From positions 1 through 64,000 of the forward strand of contig JBBQWN010000012.1 in the NCBI GenBank assembly GCA_038210595.1: DNA of 64,000 nt, written 5' to 3'. Below the pieces are notes generated by a model. That model did not search any database and was not told the DNA's origin. It saw only the letters and a program-made list of their open reading frames with translations. The translations under genes and the position numbers were made by a program. The first letter of the stretch is position 1. Each line of letters begins with the position of its first letter. Source of the stretch: Glacieibacterium sp038210595. Its GTDB lineage: Bacteria > Pseudomonadota > Alphaproteobacteria > Sphingomonadales > Sphingomonadaceae. Shown here piece by piece: positions 36,117 to 44,229 of the stretch.

Positions 36117-36866
36117 TCAAGCGCTGAGAAACCCGGCGATGGCCGCGCCCAGTGCCGGGCCGACGACCGCGCTCATGTGATTGCCGGGAATCTCCGCGTA
36201 GCGCCCCTTCGGCAGCACGGCGGCAAGATCGGGGGCGGATCCGTTGTCCTGGTCGTCGGCCCCGCACAGCACGAGTGTCGGCGTTGCGATAGCGGCGATG
36301 GCGGCCTCGCCGGTGACGGCCTGGGAGCGCAGGACATGGGCGACCGCCGCGCCGTCAACGTGATTGGCGCGCATGAATTGCACCGCCATCCAGCCGTTGG
36401 AGCCACTCTCGAAGCTGTCAGGGTTGGCGATGACGTGGAGGAACCAGTCGGCGCGCTTGCCGATCTCGGTCAGGCCGGTCAGCCCCATGCCGGCGACGAC
36501 GGCGCGACGCGGCGTCATGCCCAGCGCCAGGCAGCGGACCGTCGTGCGGCCACCGAGTGAATAGCCGCCGAGGTCATAGTCGGTGAGGCCGAGATGATCG
36601 ACGAGTGCCGCGACGTCCTTAGCGAGGACGTCAGGCGGATAGGCGGCGGCGCTATGCGGCTTGGCACTTTGCCCGTGCGCGCGGAGATCGGGGAGGATGA
36701 CACGGCAGCCCGTGGCGACGACCTGCGCGGCGGCACCGTATTTGATCCAGTTCGTGTCGCCGCTGCTGAACAGTCCGTGGAGCAGGATGACCGGGCGACC
36801 GGTGCCAATCTCCTGCCAGCTGAGCTGGACCCCGTCGAAGGACGTGAACTGGAAACGCTGGGTCAT
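36117..36866 (-). CDS. Alpha/beta-fold hydrolase
   Basis: A 249-residue hydrolase: oxyanion HGLFSSG, nucleophile in GYSLGG, acid in CGADDQD, base in GNHMS near the end. The substrate is unknown; the sequence resembles small esterases and meta-cleavage hydrolases. ATG 36866 overlaps the stop of the GFA-type gene by four bases (ATGA), so they are translated together; a Met eight residues upstream is less likely. Confidence 0.9.
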   Translation of the reverse strand: MTQRFQFTSFDGVQLSWQEIGTGRPVILLHGLFSSGDTNWIKYGAAAQVVATGCRVILPDLRAHGQSAKPHSAAAYPPDVLAKDVAALVDHLGLTDYDLGGYSLGGRTTVRCLALGMTPRRAVVAGMGLTGLTEIGKRADWFLHVIANPDSFESGSNGWMAVQFMRANHVDGAAVAHVLRSQAVTGEAAIAAIATPTLVLCGADDQDNGSAPDLAAVLPKGRYAEIPGNHMSAVVGPALGAAIAGFLSA

Positions 36867-37306
36867 TCGGGCCTTCTGGCCCGTGTCCATAATGCCATCA
36901 AGCCCGCATTGGCTTCGGTCTGAAGCTCGGGCAAGCCGTCGTGCGGAATCCAGCGGGCAACCCGCGACTCGGTGCCGAAGTGGCTGGCCAGCCGCACCGC
37001 CGCCGGCTCGTCGAGGGACCCGACGGTCAAGTCCATGTCCCGCTCACGATCATTGTATTCAAAGGTCAGCGGCGTACCGCAGGCCGCGCAATAGCCGCGC
37101 TTGGCGATCGGTGACGACACGAAGCGATCCGGTTCGCGGGTTGCCCAACGCACGGCCTCGCGGCGCACGCTGACCAGCGCCGCGGCGACGCCACCGGTGG
37201 CACGCTGGCACATCCGGCAATGGCACCAATAGGCCTCGTCGCTGGTCAGGGTGACCGTGTATCGCACTGCCCCGCACTGGCAGCCGCCGCCTGCTTCCCT
37301 CGCCAT
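36863..37306 (-). CDS. GFA-family zinc protein (Gfa/CENP-V type)
   Basis: A 147-residue zinc protein with the GFA ligand pattern: Cys9 and Cys11 (GCQCG), Cys28, Cys30 and Cys33 (CHCRMC), Cys73 and Cys76 (YCAACGTPL). Family members include S-(hydroxymethyl)glutathione synthase, but most are uncharacterised and a formaldehyde role should not be assumed. ATG 37306 (MAREAGGG) is preferred to a start at 37360. Coupled to the downstream hydrolase. Confidence 0.9.
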   Translation of the reverse strand: MAREAGGGCQCGAVRYTVTLTSDEAYWCHCRMCQRATGGVAAALVSVRREAVRWATREPDRFVSSPIAKRGYCAACGTPLTFEYNDRERDMDLTVGSLDEPAAVRLASHFGTESRVARWIPHDGLPELQTEANAGLMALWTRARRPE

Positions 37307-37360
37307 CGCCCTCGCCCGTGATGCAGCGCCGCGACTATTGCGCCACCTCGCGCCAAACAA

Positions 37361-37388
37361 AAGGGCCGCCCGTTGCCGGGCGGCCCTT
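37361..37388 (-). terminator. Rho-independent terminator of the OmpA-type gene
   Basis: A perfect 12-bp stem, AAGGGCCGCCCG (37361-37372) with 37377-37388 around loop TTGC. On the leftward transcript it is followed by TTTGTTTGG, a U-rich tract. It lies 24 bases past the OmpA-type stop. Confidence 0.88.
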
Positions 37389-37411
37389 CGCAGTTGATGC
37401 AGACGTCGGAC

Positions 37412-38542
37412 TTACTGCGGAGTGCAGGGCCCGGTCGGAGCCTGCGGAGCGCCACCAAAGGTGATCTCCACGCGGCGGTTCTGCGGCTCGCGGACACCGT
37501 CGGCGGTGTCGACCAGCGGGCGGCTCTCGCCGAACGCCTCGGTCGTGATCGAGCCATCGGGCACGCCCTTCGTAGCCATGTAGGCCTTCACCGCGTCGGC
37601 ACGACGCTGCGAGAGACCGACGTTGTAGGCGTCCGTACCCGACTTGTCGGCGTGACCGGCAAGCGCAACGCTGGTCTGGCCGGTCGCTGCGTACTGTTCA
37701 GCGGCGCGGTCGAGGATCTGCGCGGCTTCCGCGGTGATGATCGACTTATCCCAGTCGAAGAACACCAGGAACGGCCCCGGGGTCACAGCAGCCGGCGGGC
37801 ACGGCGGCAACGGCGGCGGCGGCGGGGGCGGCGGCGGGGGCGGCGGGGGCGGCGGCGCAGCCTCCGTGTAGAAGTTGTAGGTCAGGCCAACCAGCAGCGA
37901 GTGGCTGCGAAAGCGCGACTTGGTCTCTGTGTTGTCGACCGCAAAGGTCTTCACGTCCTGGACGTTGAAGAAACGATACTTCAGCGACAGGTCGACATGG
38001 CTCGACAGCGGCTTACGCACGCCGGCCAGAATCTGGTAGGCAAAGCGCGTGTCGCTGTCGTCGAGGTAGGTATCCCCGGCGTAGCTGAAGTTGCTGTATT
38101 TCACACGCGCGACACCAACGCCGCCGCCGAAGAAGCCCGAAAGGCTACGGTCATCTTTGCCGCCAAAGTCGATCAAGCCATTCGCCATGAACGACAACAC
38201 CCGGGTGTGACCGGTTGCGTCATACTGACGGTTCGGCCCGAGCGGCGGGTAGGCACCACCAACCTCAGCCTCATCGAGCTTAGCGTCCTTGTAGCCGATC
38301 TCGAACTCACCACGCACCGGGCCGAAATCATAGCCGACGTTGCCGTCGACATCGTAGCCGTAGTTGTGATTTCCCGTGACAGCATTCTTGTAGGTGACGC
38401 CCGCATCACGGATGTTGAACTTCGTGTCCTCGACCAGCATGCCGCCAGCATCGACGCCAACGTACCAGGCCTTGTCGCGGGCGATTGCCGGCCCAGCGAG
38501 CGCGGTGGTGGCAAGTGCCAGCGCCACAGCGAATTTCCGCAT
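37412..38542 (-). CDS. OmpA-family outer-membrane protein with polyproline hinge
   Basis: A 376-residue two-domain envelope protein. A signal peptide (ending AGPAIA) precedes an eight-stranded barrel-like N-terminal domain of about 210 residues, opening DKAWYVGVDAGG. A hinge of 15 consecutive prolines then LPPCPP leads to a C-terminal OmpA domain that binds peptidoglycan, with VALAGHADKSG, YNVGLSQRRADAVKAYM and NRRVEITF. It tethers the outer membrane to the wall. AAGGGGA lies before the ATG; the terminator is at 37361-37388. A highly expressed single gene by appearance. Confidence 0.95.
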   Translation of the reverse strand: MRKFAVALALATTALAGPAIARDKAWYVGVDAGGMLVEDTKFNIRDAGVTYKNAVTGNHNYGYDVDGNVGYDFGPVRGEFEIGYKDAKLDEAEVGGAYPPLGPNRQYDATGHTRVLSFMANGLIDFGGKDDRSLSGFFGGGVGVARVKYSNFSYAGDTYLDDSDTRFAYQILAGVRKPLSSHVDLSLKYRFFNVQDVKTFAVDNTETKSRFRSHSLLVGLTYNFYTEAAPPPPPPPPPPPPPPPLPPCPPAAVTPGPFLVFFDWDKSIITAEAAQILDRAAEQYAATGQTSVALAGHADKSGTDAYNVGLSQRRADAVKAYMATKGVPDGSITTEAFGESRPLVDTADGVREPQNRRVEITFGGAPQAPTGPCTPQ

Positions 38543-38687
38543 TTTCGTCCCCTTTCGGTGTGTGTCTTCTTACGAAGCCCGACAAACCCTCTAACTCACG
38601 GTCTATACCCACGCAAGCCACGAATGAGACCAAGTGTTGCATAGAAACAACATTTTGCCGTGAAGTAGAGGCTGTGAGCGTCGGCCA

Positions 38688-39191
38688 TCACGCGACAACC
38701 CCCTGTTCGCGCAACGCCGTGAGCAGCGCGTTCAGTGCCGCCCGCGCCTCGACGTCGACGGTGGTGCCGCCGACAGGGGAGCCGACCGCCGGGGCGGTGC
38801 CGTTCAGCGCCAACCGGCTGCCGATCCGCAGGCCGGAGGCGGGCCAGCCGTCGTCGGTCCAGCCGAGCGCGGTGCGCACCGCGAAGCGCTGGCTGTCGTG
38901 CAGCCAGGCGACGCAGCCCTCGCGCGGCATCAGATAGCGCCAGCCTGCGGCCGTGAAGCTGGCGATCTGGCCGCTGCGCCCCGCCCACGCGCCTGTCGGG
39001 GTGATCGCACTCGGCACGATCCACGCCTGACCCGCCACGGGTGAGGCGGGCGGCGCACCGAGCGTCGCGGTTTCGACCGCGAGGTGGAGCAAGCTGTCGA
39101 TCGTCGCCACCGCTTCATTGTGGGTGACTTCCTTCTGAGCCTGCGCGATCTGCAACAGCGGCAGCGCATAGCGGTCGGTAGTCTCGGACAT
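38688..39191 (-). CDS. DUF2793-type GTA/phage-associated protein
   Basis: A 167-residue protein with the DUF2793 pattern: LPLLQIAQAQKEVTHNEA at residues ~9-26, then PVAGQAWIVPSAITPTGAWAG and GWRYLMPREGCVAW. Members lie at the 3' end of GTA and phage tail modules and are thought to be tail-tip accessories; biochemistry is unknown. It has its own GGAGA ribosome-binding site and sits 13 bases after the host-specificity gene. Reading frame is intact although upstream GTA genes are lost. Confidence 0.82.
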   Translation of the reverse strand: MSETTDRYALPLLQIAQAQKEVTHNEAVATIDSLLHLAVETATLGAPPASPVAGQAWIVPSAITPTGAWAGRSGQIASFTAAGWRYLMPREGCVAWLHDSQRFAVRTALGWTDDGWPASGLRIGSRLALNGTAPAVGSPVGGTTVDVEARAALNALLTALREQGVVA

Positions 39192-39204
39192 GGTCGGTCT
39201 CCGG

Positions 39205-41385
39205 TCAGGGCATGATCAGGGTGGTTCGCGCGGCACCGCCAGCAAGGTCGCCGAGCTGGCTCACCGCCAAGGCGATCGTGACGCCCGGCGCAGTCCCGTC
39301 CGCCGCGCGCTCGCCGGCGGAATAGCGCCATGACGGTGAAGTGACGGTGTTGCGCCGCACGACCGTGCCCGCGGACAGCTCGACGAAATAGCCCTCGCTG
39401 GCTTCCGCAAGCGGTGCATCGACGCCGTCGGACCAGCCGAAGCCGGCGCGGCTGCGGCGTGTCCAGGTGAACACTGCATCGCCGCCATCGGCGCGCACGC
39501 GGGCGAAGACCGGTGGCAACGGTCGCAGCGCGTTGCCGGTCAGCGACAGCAGCACCGGCGGCGTTGCGCCGTCGCCGGGGCCCGTGGCGCGCAGCCGCAA
39601 TGTCCTCCCGGCGCTGTCGCTGCCGACATCGACCGGCAGTAACAGCTCGGCATCGAGCAGGACGAAGCGAGCGCCGGCGGGCTGCGCGGCGGCCGCGCTG
39701 CCGCGGCGGCCGCGCAGAAAGGTCGACAGAACGAAGCGTCCGTCACCGAGCGGCTCAACGTCGGCGAACTGTACGATCTCGTCGCCGATAACCGCCAGAT
39801 TGGCCCCGGCCAGCACCGCGGCCTGGCTACGCGCCTCCAGCCACATCGCCGGCGCCAGCAACGCGACCTCGACTCGCGCGGCGCGGTCCCACCGGTCGTC
39901 GCTGCCCGCCGCCAGCGCCGAAACCGTGGCGCCGATGACACTGGGGGCGCCGATCTCGCCGGCGCCGGCATAGGTCTCGCCGCTATCGAGGCTGAGCTCC
40001 AGGCCGCAGCGCCGCCAGCCGGTCGAGGCGCCCGCCGCCGCGACCCACAGGCGCGCGCCCGTCGCTACCTCGCCGAACAGCGGGGGCAGGTCGAGCACGT
40101 GGAGCGTCGTCGGCCCGGCGGCGACGTCGCCGGCATCGTGGACCCGGCCCGCGTCGGCCGCCACCGCCGCCGCCAGTCGCAGCGGCCGGCGCTCGACGGT
40201 GAGCTCGCTGACGAAATTGCTGAACGTCCAGCGCCGCACCGACCAGGCGGTCGTGTCCCCCGCGCGCTGCAGCGCCGCCCCGGCGCGCAGGTTGAGTGCC
40301 CGCGGCGGCAGGCGGAAGCTTGCGCCGACCCGGGCTGCGCTGCGCCGCGCCAGCAGTGCCGCCGCCAGCCCCTTGGCGACTTCGGCACGTAAGCCCGCGG
40401 CGATCTCGATCTGCGCGACGCGCTGTGCGCCGGGCCGCCGGACGGCGCGCTGCAGCCCGGGCTGGTAGTCGCGCGACGGGTCGTGAAAGGCGATGGCGAC
40501 GGCATCGTCCAGCTGGCCGGCCGCACCACGCGCCTCGCTGCGAGCCTCGTGCGGCGCCGAACCGTCGTGACTGCCGAGGTCGGCGTCCGCGATCACTGGC
40601 CCTGCCAGTGGTCCCGCGGTGACGCGGAGTGTGTTGCCGTCGTCGACATAGCGCAGGTCGTAGAGCTCGGTCAGCGGCCCGATCTGGTCGCGCACGCTGC
40701 CCGATTGCGCCGCGGCGAAACCGTCGAACGTCGCGAACGGCCCGGTGACAGCTACTCCCTCCGGCGTAAGCTCGGCGATCACCGCACCGGCGTCGGTGCC
40801 CCTCGCGATCAGCTCGAAGGTCAGATTGGGGATGCGGTTGCCATAGTCGGCGAGCGGCAGGTCCTCGAACACCGCATAGGCCAGCCCGCGATAGGCCGGC
40901 GTGCCGCCGGCGCCTTCAGCGGCGCTGATAAGGGGGTCGGGGGCCTGGCCGTCGCCGCCGTTGTGCAGCCGCATCGTCACCGGGGTGAGCCACGCGCCTG
41001 CGGCGTCGCGCAGCAGCTTACCGTCGGCCCATACCCGGCCGATGCCCTCGACAGGGCGTGCCGACAGTAGCACCGCGAACGACGCGCTATAGGAGTAACT
41101 GGCGGTCGCCGGCCCGCGCTTGCCGCCGCCCGTGCTTGTGCTGTGTTCGTCGATGCCTGAAGTCCAGACGAGATTGCCGGCGACGCGCATCGTCCCGAAC
41201 AGGCGCGGAATCGCCTCGCCATAGGCCGAGCTCTGGACCGCGAGGTTGGCCGTCCGCCCGACTTCGCGGCGGCGGCCGCCGCCCAGCAGCGAACTGTCGA
41301 CCTGCGCGCCGATGAAGCTGCCGACGATGCCGCCGACCGGGCCGCCGAGCGAACGCCCGACGGTGCTGAGGACCAATGTCGCCAT
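39205..41385 (-). CDS. GTA/phage tail baseplate (host-specificity, gp15-like) protein
   Basis: A 726-residue structural protein that would form the tail tip/baseplate hub. The N-terminus (MATLVLSTVGRSLGGPVGGIVGSFIGAQVDSSLL in pieces) with GEAIPRLFGTMRVAGNLVWTS is the hallmark of the GTA gp15-like family, and ADGKLLRDAAGAW and YRGLAYAVFEDLPLADYGNRIPN follow. Shorter than the ~1300-residue R. capsulatus protein, lacking its glycoside-hydrolase part, as in other sphingomonads by my recollection. AGGAG lies six bases before ATG 41385, and the peptidase remnant ends three bases upstream. The open frame suggests either recent decay upstream or retained function. Confidence 0.86.
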   Translation of the reverse strand: MATLVLSTVGRSLGGPVGGIVGSFIGAQVDSSLLGGGRRREVGRTANLAVQSSAYGEAIPRLFGTMRVAGNLVWTSGIDEHSTSTGGGKRGPATASYSYSASFAVLLSARPVEGIGRVWADGKLLRDAAGAWLTPVTMRLHNGGDGQAPDPLISAAEGAGGTPAYRGLAYAVFEDLPLADYGNRIPNLTFELIARGTDAGAVIAELTPEGVAVTGPFATFDGFAAAQSGSVRDQIGPLTELYDLRYVDDGNTLRVTAGPLAGPVIADADLGSHDGSAPHEARSEARGAAGQLDDAVAIAFHDPSRDYQPGLQRAVRRPGAQRVAQIEIAAGLRAEVAKGLAAALLARRSAARVGASFRLPPRALNLRAGAALQRAGDTTAWSVRRWTFSNFVSELTVERRPLRLAAAVAADAGRVHDAGDVAAGPTTLHVLDLPPLFGEVATGARLWVAAAGASTGWRRCGLELSLDSGETYAGAGEIGAPSVIGATVSALAAGSDDRWDRAARVEVALLAPAMWLEARSQAAVLAGANLAVIGDEIVQFADVEPLGDGRFVLSTFLRGRRGSAAAAQPAGARFVLLDAELLLPVDVGSDSAGRTLRLRATGPGDGATPPVLLSLTGNALRPLPPVFARVRADGGDAVFTWTRRSRAGFGWSDGVDAPLAEASEGYFVELSAGTVVRRNTVTSPSWRYSAGERAADGTAPGVTIALAVSQLGDLAGGAARTTLIMP

Positions 41386-41388
41386 CGC

Positions 41389-41726
41389 CTACTCCTGCGG
41401 TTCGGGAAAGCGCCACGCGCCGAGCAGCCGCCACGCCGGATCGAGCGGACCCTCGACGACGCGGCTCAGCCCGGCATGGGCGTGTACGATACCGGCGTCG
41501 GTGACGACGCCGAGGTGGCGGCGGTCGACGGCGGGGGCGACGAGGATCAGGTCGCCGGGCCGCGGCAGGCCGACGGCCACGCAGCCCTGTTCGGGCAGCG
41601 CGGTGTCGAGCGCGTCCTGCCCGTCGCCGCCCAGCGCATAGCGCGGCACCGTGAAGCGCACCCCCGCCGCCGCCCCGGCGAACAGGGCGACGCCGATGCA
41701 ATCGAGCCCGAGGCCCGGCGCGCGGC
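41389..41726 (-). pseudogene. 5'-truncated NlpC/P60 cell-wall peptidase of the GTA (gp14-like)
   Basis: The C-terminal ~110 residues of the GTA peptidase survive: RAPGLGLDCIGVALF with the catalytic Cys, GDLILVAPAVDRRHLGVVTDAG with the His region, and the end LLGAWRFPEPQE. The first ~15-20 residues and the start codon are missing; the frame upstream of ~41726 runs into terminase-derived sequence in another frame, with no ATG, GTG or TTG at a suitable place. The first available in-frame start (GTG 41661) lies after the catalytic Cys. It is therefore inactive. Confidence 0.8.
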
Positions 41727-42241
41727 CCTGCCGGTCGCGGCGCGGACCAGCCGGACGTTCAGGTCGATGTCGGCGGAGCGCAGCGCGTGGGCCACCATCT
41801 CGCCGCCGTTATTGGCCTCCGCGATAACCAGATCGGCGTCATGGGCCGCCGCCGCGCGAGCCACGGCGCGGCTCCATACGGCGGGCAGCGCGCCCTGCAG
41901 GCTATAGTCGCCGACGACATAGGCGAGGCCGTCCTCGCCCAGTGCAGCCGCCGCAGCCCGGGCTGCCATTCGATGTCGCCGTGGGTGGCGGCGAGGCCTG
42001 ACGCCCCCTCGACCATCACCGAACGCGCGTCATGGTGGGTCGCCCCGACCAGCGCGATGTGGCAGCCCTCATGCCGGCGGGCCAGCGTGTCGATCCACGC
42101 CGTTCCGGTCCGCGTCTTGCCGAAACCGCGGCCGGCCAGCAGCAGCCAGGTGGCCCAGTCGCCGGGCGGCGGCTGGTGCTTGTCGGTGGGCTGGTAACTA
42201 TGGGCAAAGGCGGCGGCGGCTTCGTCCGGGACCCGGCTCAT
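41727..42241 (-). pseudogene. GTA large terminase remnant with internal deletion and frame change
   Basis: The N-terminal ~101 residues are recognisable from ATG 42241: MSRVPDEAAAAF, Walker A LLAGRGFGKT (residue ~42 Lys), HIALVGATHHDARSVMVEG and GLRRLHW. At about 41940 the homology jumps to the C-terminal nuclease domain in a different frame: EDGLAYVVGDYSLQGALP, DADLVIAEANNGGEMV, then VRLVRAATGR. Roughly 250 residues (Walker B, DE-box, TTTPRP-type loop) are missing. The end at ~41727 abuts the peptidase remnant. ATG overlaps the small-terminase stop by four bases as in intact clusters. Confidence 0.82.
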
Positions 42242-42939
42242 GCCGCCGCGCCCGCCGGCGCGTCGTCCGGTGCCGCCGTGACGGTCGGCGGGGGCAACGC
42301 CAGCCCCGGCGCGGCCAGCTGCGCCGCCCGCTCGGCCGCCTCCTCGCGGATCCGCCGCTCGACGCGTTCGCGGGCATCCTCGACGATCTCGGGGGTCAGC
42401 AGGAGGGTCTTGTAGCGGCTGTCGGCCTTGGCCCGGCGGGCGAGCAGGCGGAACATCGCCGCGGCGTTCTGGGTGCGCGTCGTGCGGGTGACGCCGTTCA
42501 CCGTTTCGGTTCTGGTAAAGCCGTGCAGGACGGCGTCGAACAGCCGGTCCTCGACCCGGTCGAGCGCCTCGTTCTTGGCGGCGGCCCAGTTGCCGGAGAA
42601 GACGGCGTCGCGGCGCCGCAGCAGCGTTACCGCGCTGACCCCGACACCGGCGGCATCGGCGGCGCGCTCGACGCTGCCGTGCTGGCCCAGCGCGGCCAGG
42701 AAGGCCGCGCGCCGGTCGGCGGTCAGGCGGACGAAGCGCCGTTGCGGCAGCGGCCGCGACAGGTCGCCCCGGACAGCCAGCACCGCGGCGCGGAAATCGG
42801 CGTCGTCGCGCCGCCGGACGCTGACCTGCGCCACCGACACGCCCGCCCGTCGCGCCGCCGCCGTGATCAGGCTGGTGGCGCGGAAATGATCGAGGAACGC
42901 GGCGCGCACCGCCGCGTCGCGCAAGCTGTTGCCGGCCAT
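42238..42939 (-). CDS. GTA small terminase-like DNA-binding protein
   Basis: A 233-residue protein with two helix-turn-helix-like repeats (RATSLITAAARRAGVSVAQVSVRRR and QHGSVERAADAAGVGVSAVTLLRRR) and a C-terminal helical/acidic part, in the position of GTA TerS, which recognises DNA for packaging. I infer the role from position directly ahead of the large terminase and from the HTH repeat layout. GGGAGGG lies four bases before ATG 42939. Open and undamaged, unlike its partner gene. Confidence 0.74.
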   Translation of the reverse strand: MAGNSLRDAAVRAAFLDHFRATSLITAAARRAGVSVAQVSVRRRDDADFRAAVLAVRGDLSRPLPQRRFVRLTADRRAAFLAALGQHGSVERAADAAGVGVSAVTLLRRRDAVFSGNWAAAKNEALDRVEDRLFDAVLHGFTRTETVNGVTRTTRTQNAAAMFRLLARRAKADSRYKTLLLTPEIVEDARERVERRIREEAAERAAQLAAPGLALPPPTVTAAPDDAPAGAAA

Positions 42940-43061
42940 ATATCCCTCCCGATGCTGTGGCGCACGCCGTCGCGCATTGCCGGATGGGCAACGCGGCGAA
43001 CCGCTGCGGTTGACTGAATGCCCGGCGGCTCGCTGTGGACGCGATTCGTCAGGCTGGGATT

Positions 43062-43090
43062 TATCTAGCCGAAAGCGTCACGATAGTCAA
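43062..43090 (-). promoter_or_regulatory. Sigma-70-type promoter for the GTA remnant
   Basis: Leftward: -35 TTGACT (43090-43085), a 17-base spacer and -10 TAGATA (43067-43062). The match is strong and the spacing ideal. It would give a leader of about 115 bases before the small-terminase ATG. Confidence 0.6.
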
Positions 43091-43163
43091 GTAGTTTTTG
43101 CCTTTTTGGTTCGTTTTCCGTTTGACACGGAACGCCCTTCCGCTTCGGGCGTCGTGGTCTATA

Positions 43164-43176
43164 TTGCACTGCAGCA
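43164..43176 (+). promoter_or_regulatory. Possible PhaR-type operator upstream of PHA depolymerase
   Basis: TTGCACTGCAGCA, with overlapping TGC/GCA dyads, lies right behind a TATATT (43160-43165) that could be a -10 box and 19 bases before the depolymerase start. PhaR of PHA-accumulating alphaproteobacteria binds TGC-rich dyads of this kind. This is inference from motif and position. Confidence 0.35.
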
Positions 43177-43194
43177 TAACAGGACGCCTTACCG

Positions 43195-44223
43195 ATGACT
43201 GTGCCCGAGACCATGACCGAGGCGCTGCGGCTGACCCGCGCCGGGCGGCTGACCGAGGCGGCGGCGCTGTTGCGCGGCGACGCGCCCGCCGCGGCGGGTC
43301 CGTTCGTGCTGACGCCCCAGCCTCGTCCGGACAAGCCGCGCGCCGAGACCCTGCGCTCCGCCAAGGCGCGGACCGGCGCACCGCGCGGCGCGGGCAGCTT
43401 TCGCGCGCACGTCCACAAGGGCGCGCACGGCAGCATCGGCTATAAGCTATATGTGCCGGCGAACGCGCAGCCGGGTATGCCGCTGCTCGTCATGCTGCAC
43501 GGCTGCACCCAGTCACCGGACGATTTCGCGCGCGGCACCGCGATGAACGAGGCTGCCGACACGCACGGCCTGCTGGTCGCCTGGCCGGGCCAGACCCAGG
43601 CCGGCAATGCCCAGAAATGCTGGAACTGGTTTCGCCCCGGCGACCAGGCGGCGGGGGCCGGAGAGCCGGCGCTGATCGCCGGGCTGACCCGCGAGGTGAT
43701 CGCGGCGCAACGGGCCGACGGGGCCCGCGTGTTCGTCGCCGGCCTGTCGGCGGGTGGTGCCGCGGCGGCGATCATGGCGGCCGGTTACCCCGATCTCTAT
43801 GCCGGCGTCGGCGTGCATTCGGGGCTCGGCTGCGGCACCGCGCACGACCTGCCGAGCGCCTTGCAGGCGATGAGCCGCGGCGGCACGGTGCGCGGCGGCG
43901 CGGCGTTCGTGCCGCTGATCGTCATCCACGGCGACCGCGACACGACGGTGGCGGAGGCCAACGCCCGGGCCCTGGTCAGTGCCGCGCGCACCGCGCACCC
44001 CGGCGCGCTGACCGCGGCTACCGATCACGGGACTTCGGCGGGCGGCCGCGCCTGGACGCGGACCCGCGACCGCGATGCGGCCGGCCGGGTGCGGATCGAG
44101 CACTGGACGGTGGCGGGCGCCGGCCATGCCTGGGCGGGCGGCGCGGCCGACGGCAGCTACACCGACCCCGCGGGCCCCGACGCCAGTGCCGCGATGCTCG
44201 ACTTTTTCCTGAAACTCAAGTGA
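43195..44223 (+). CDS. PHB/PHA depolymerase-family esterase, probably intracellular
   Basis: A 342-residue alpha/beta hydrolase of the extracellular-type short-chain PHA depolymerase family. The oxyanion motif LLVMLHGCTQSPDDFA, lipase box GLSAGG (Ser185), acid in VIHGDRDTTV and base in AGHAWAGG are present. There is no signal peptide; residues 1-75 are an Arg/Ala-rich region unlike the exported enzymes, so a granule-associated role in mobilising stored PHA is likely. AGGA lies ten bases before the ATG. Divergent from the GTA remnant. Confidence 0.88.
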   Translation: MTVPETMTEALRLTRAGRLTEAAALLRGDAPAAAGPFVLTPQPRPDKPRAETLRSAKARTGAPRGAGSFRAHVHKGAHGSIGYKLYVPANAQPGMPLLVMLHGCTQSPDDFARGTAMNEAADTHGLLVAWPGQTQAGNAQKCWNWFRPGDQAAGAGEPALIAGLTREVIAAQRADGARVFVAGLSAGGAAAAIMAAGYPDLYAGVGVHSGLGCGTAHDLPSALQAMSRGGTVRGGAAFVPLIVIHGDRDTTVAEANARALVSAARTAHPGALTAATDHGTSAGGRAWTRTRDRDAAGRVRIEHWTVAGAGHAWAGGAADGSYTDPAGPDASAAMLDFFLKLK

Positions 44224-44229
44224 TAACAG

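Larger units (their letters stand above)
38688..42939 (-). mobile_element. Degraded gene transfer agent (GTA) cluster
   Basis: Five gene remnants in GTA order on one strand: small terminase, broken large terminase, broken NlpC/P60 peptidase, host-specificity/baseplate protein and DUF2793 protein. The intact RcGTA-type cluster has about a dozen genes between the large terminase and the peptidase (portal, protease, capsid, connectors, tail tube, tape measure, DUF2460, DUF2163). None is present: the terminase sequence joins directly to the peptidase sequence near 41727. The element therefore cannot make particles. No integrase or attachment repeats are seen, consistent with vertical GTA descent rather than a recent prophage. 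Confidence 0.82.

Noticed and set aside
43122..43165. TTGACA with TATATT as promoter of the PHA depolymerase
   Set aside because: The spacer is 32 bases, far from the 16-18 needed.
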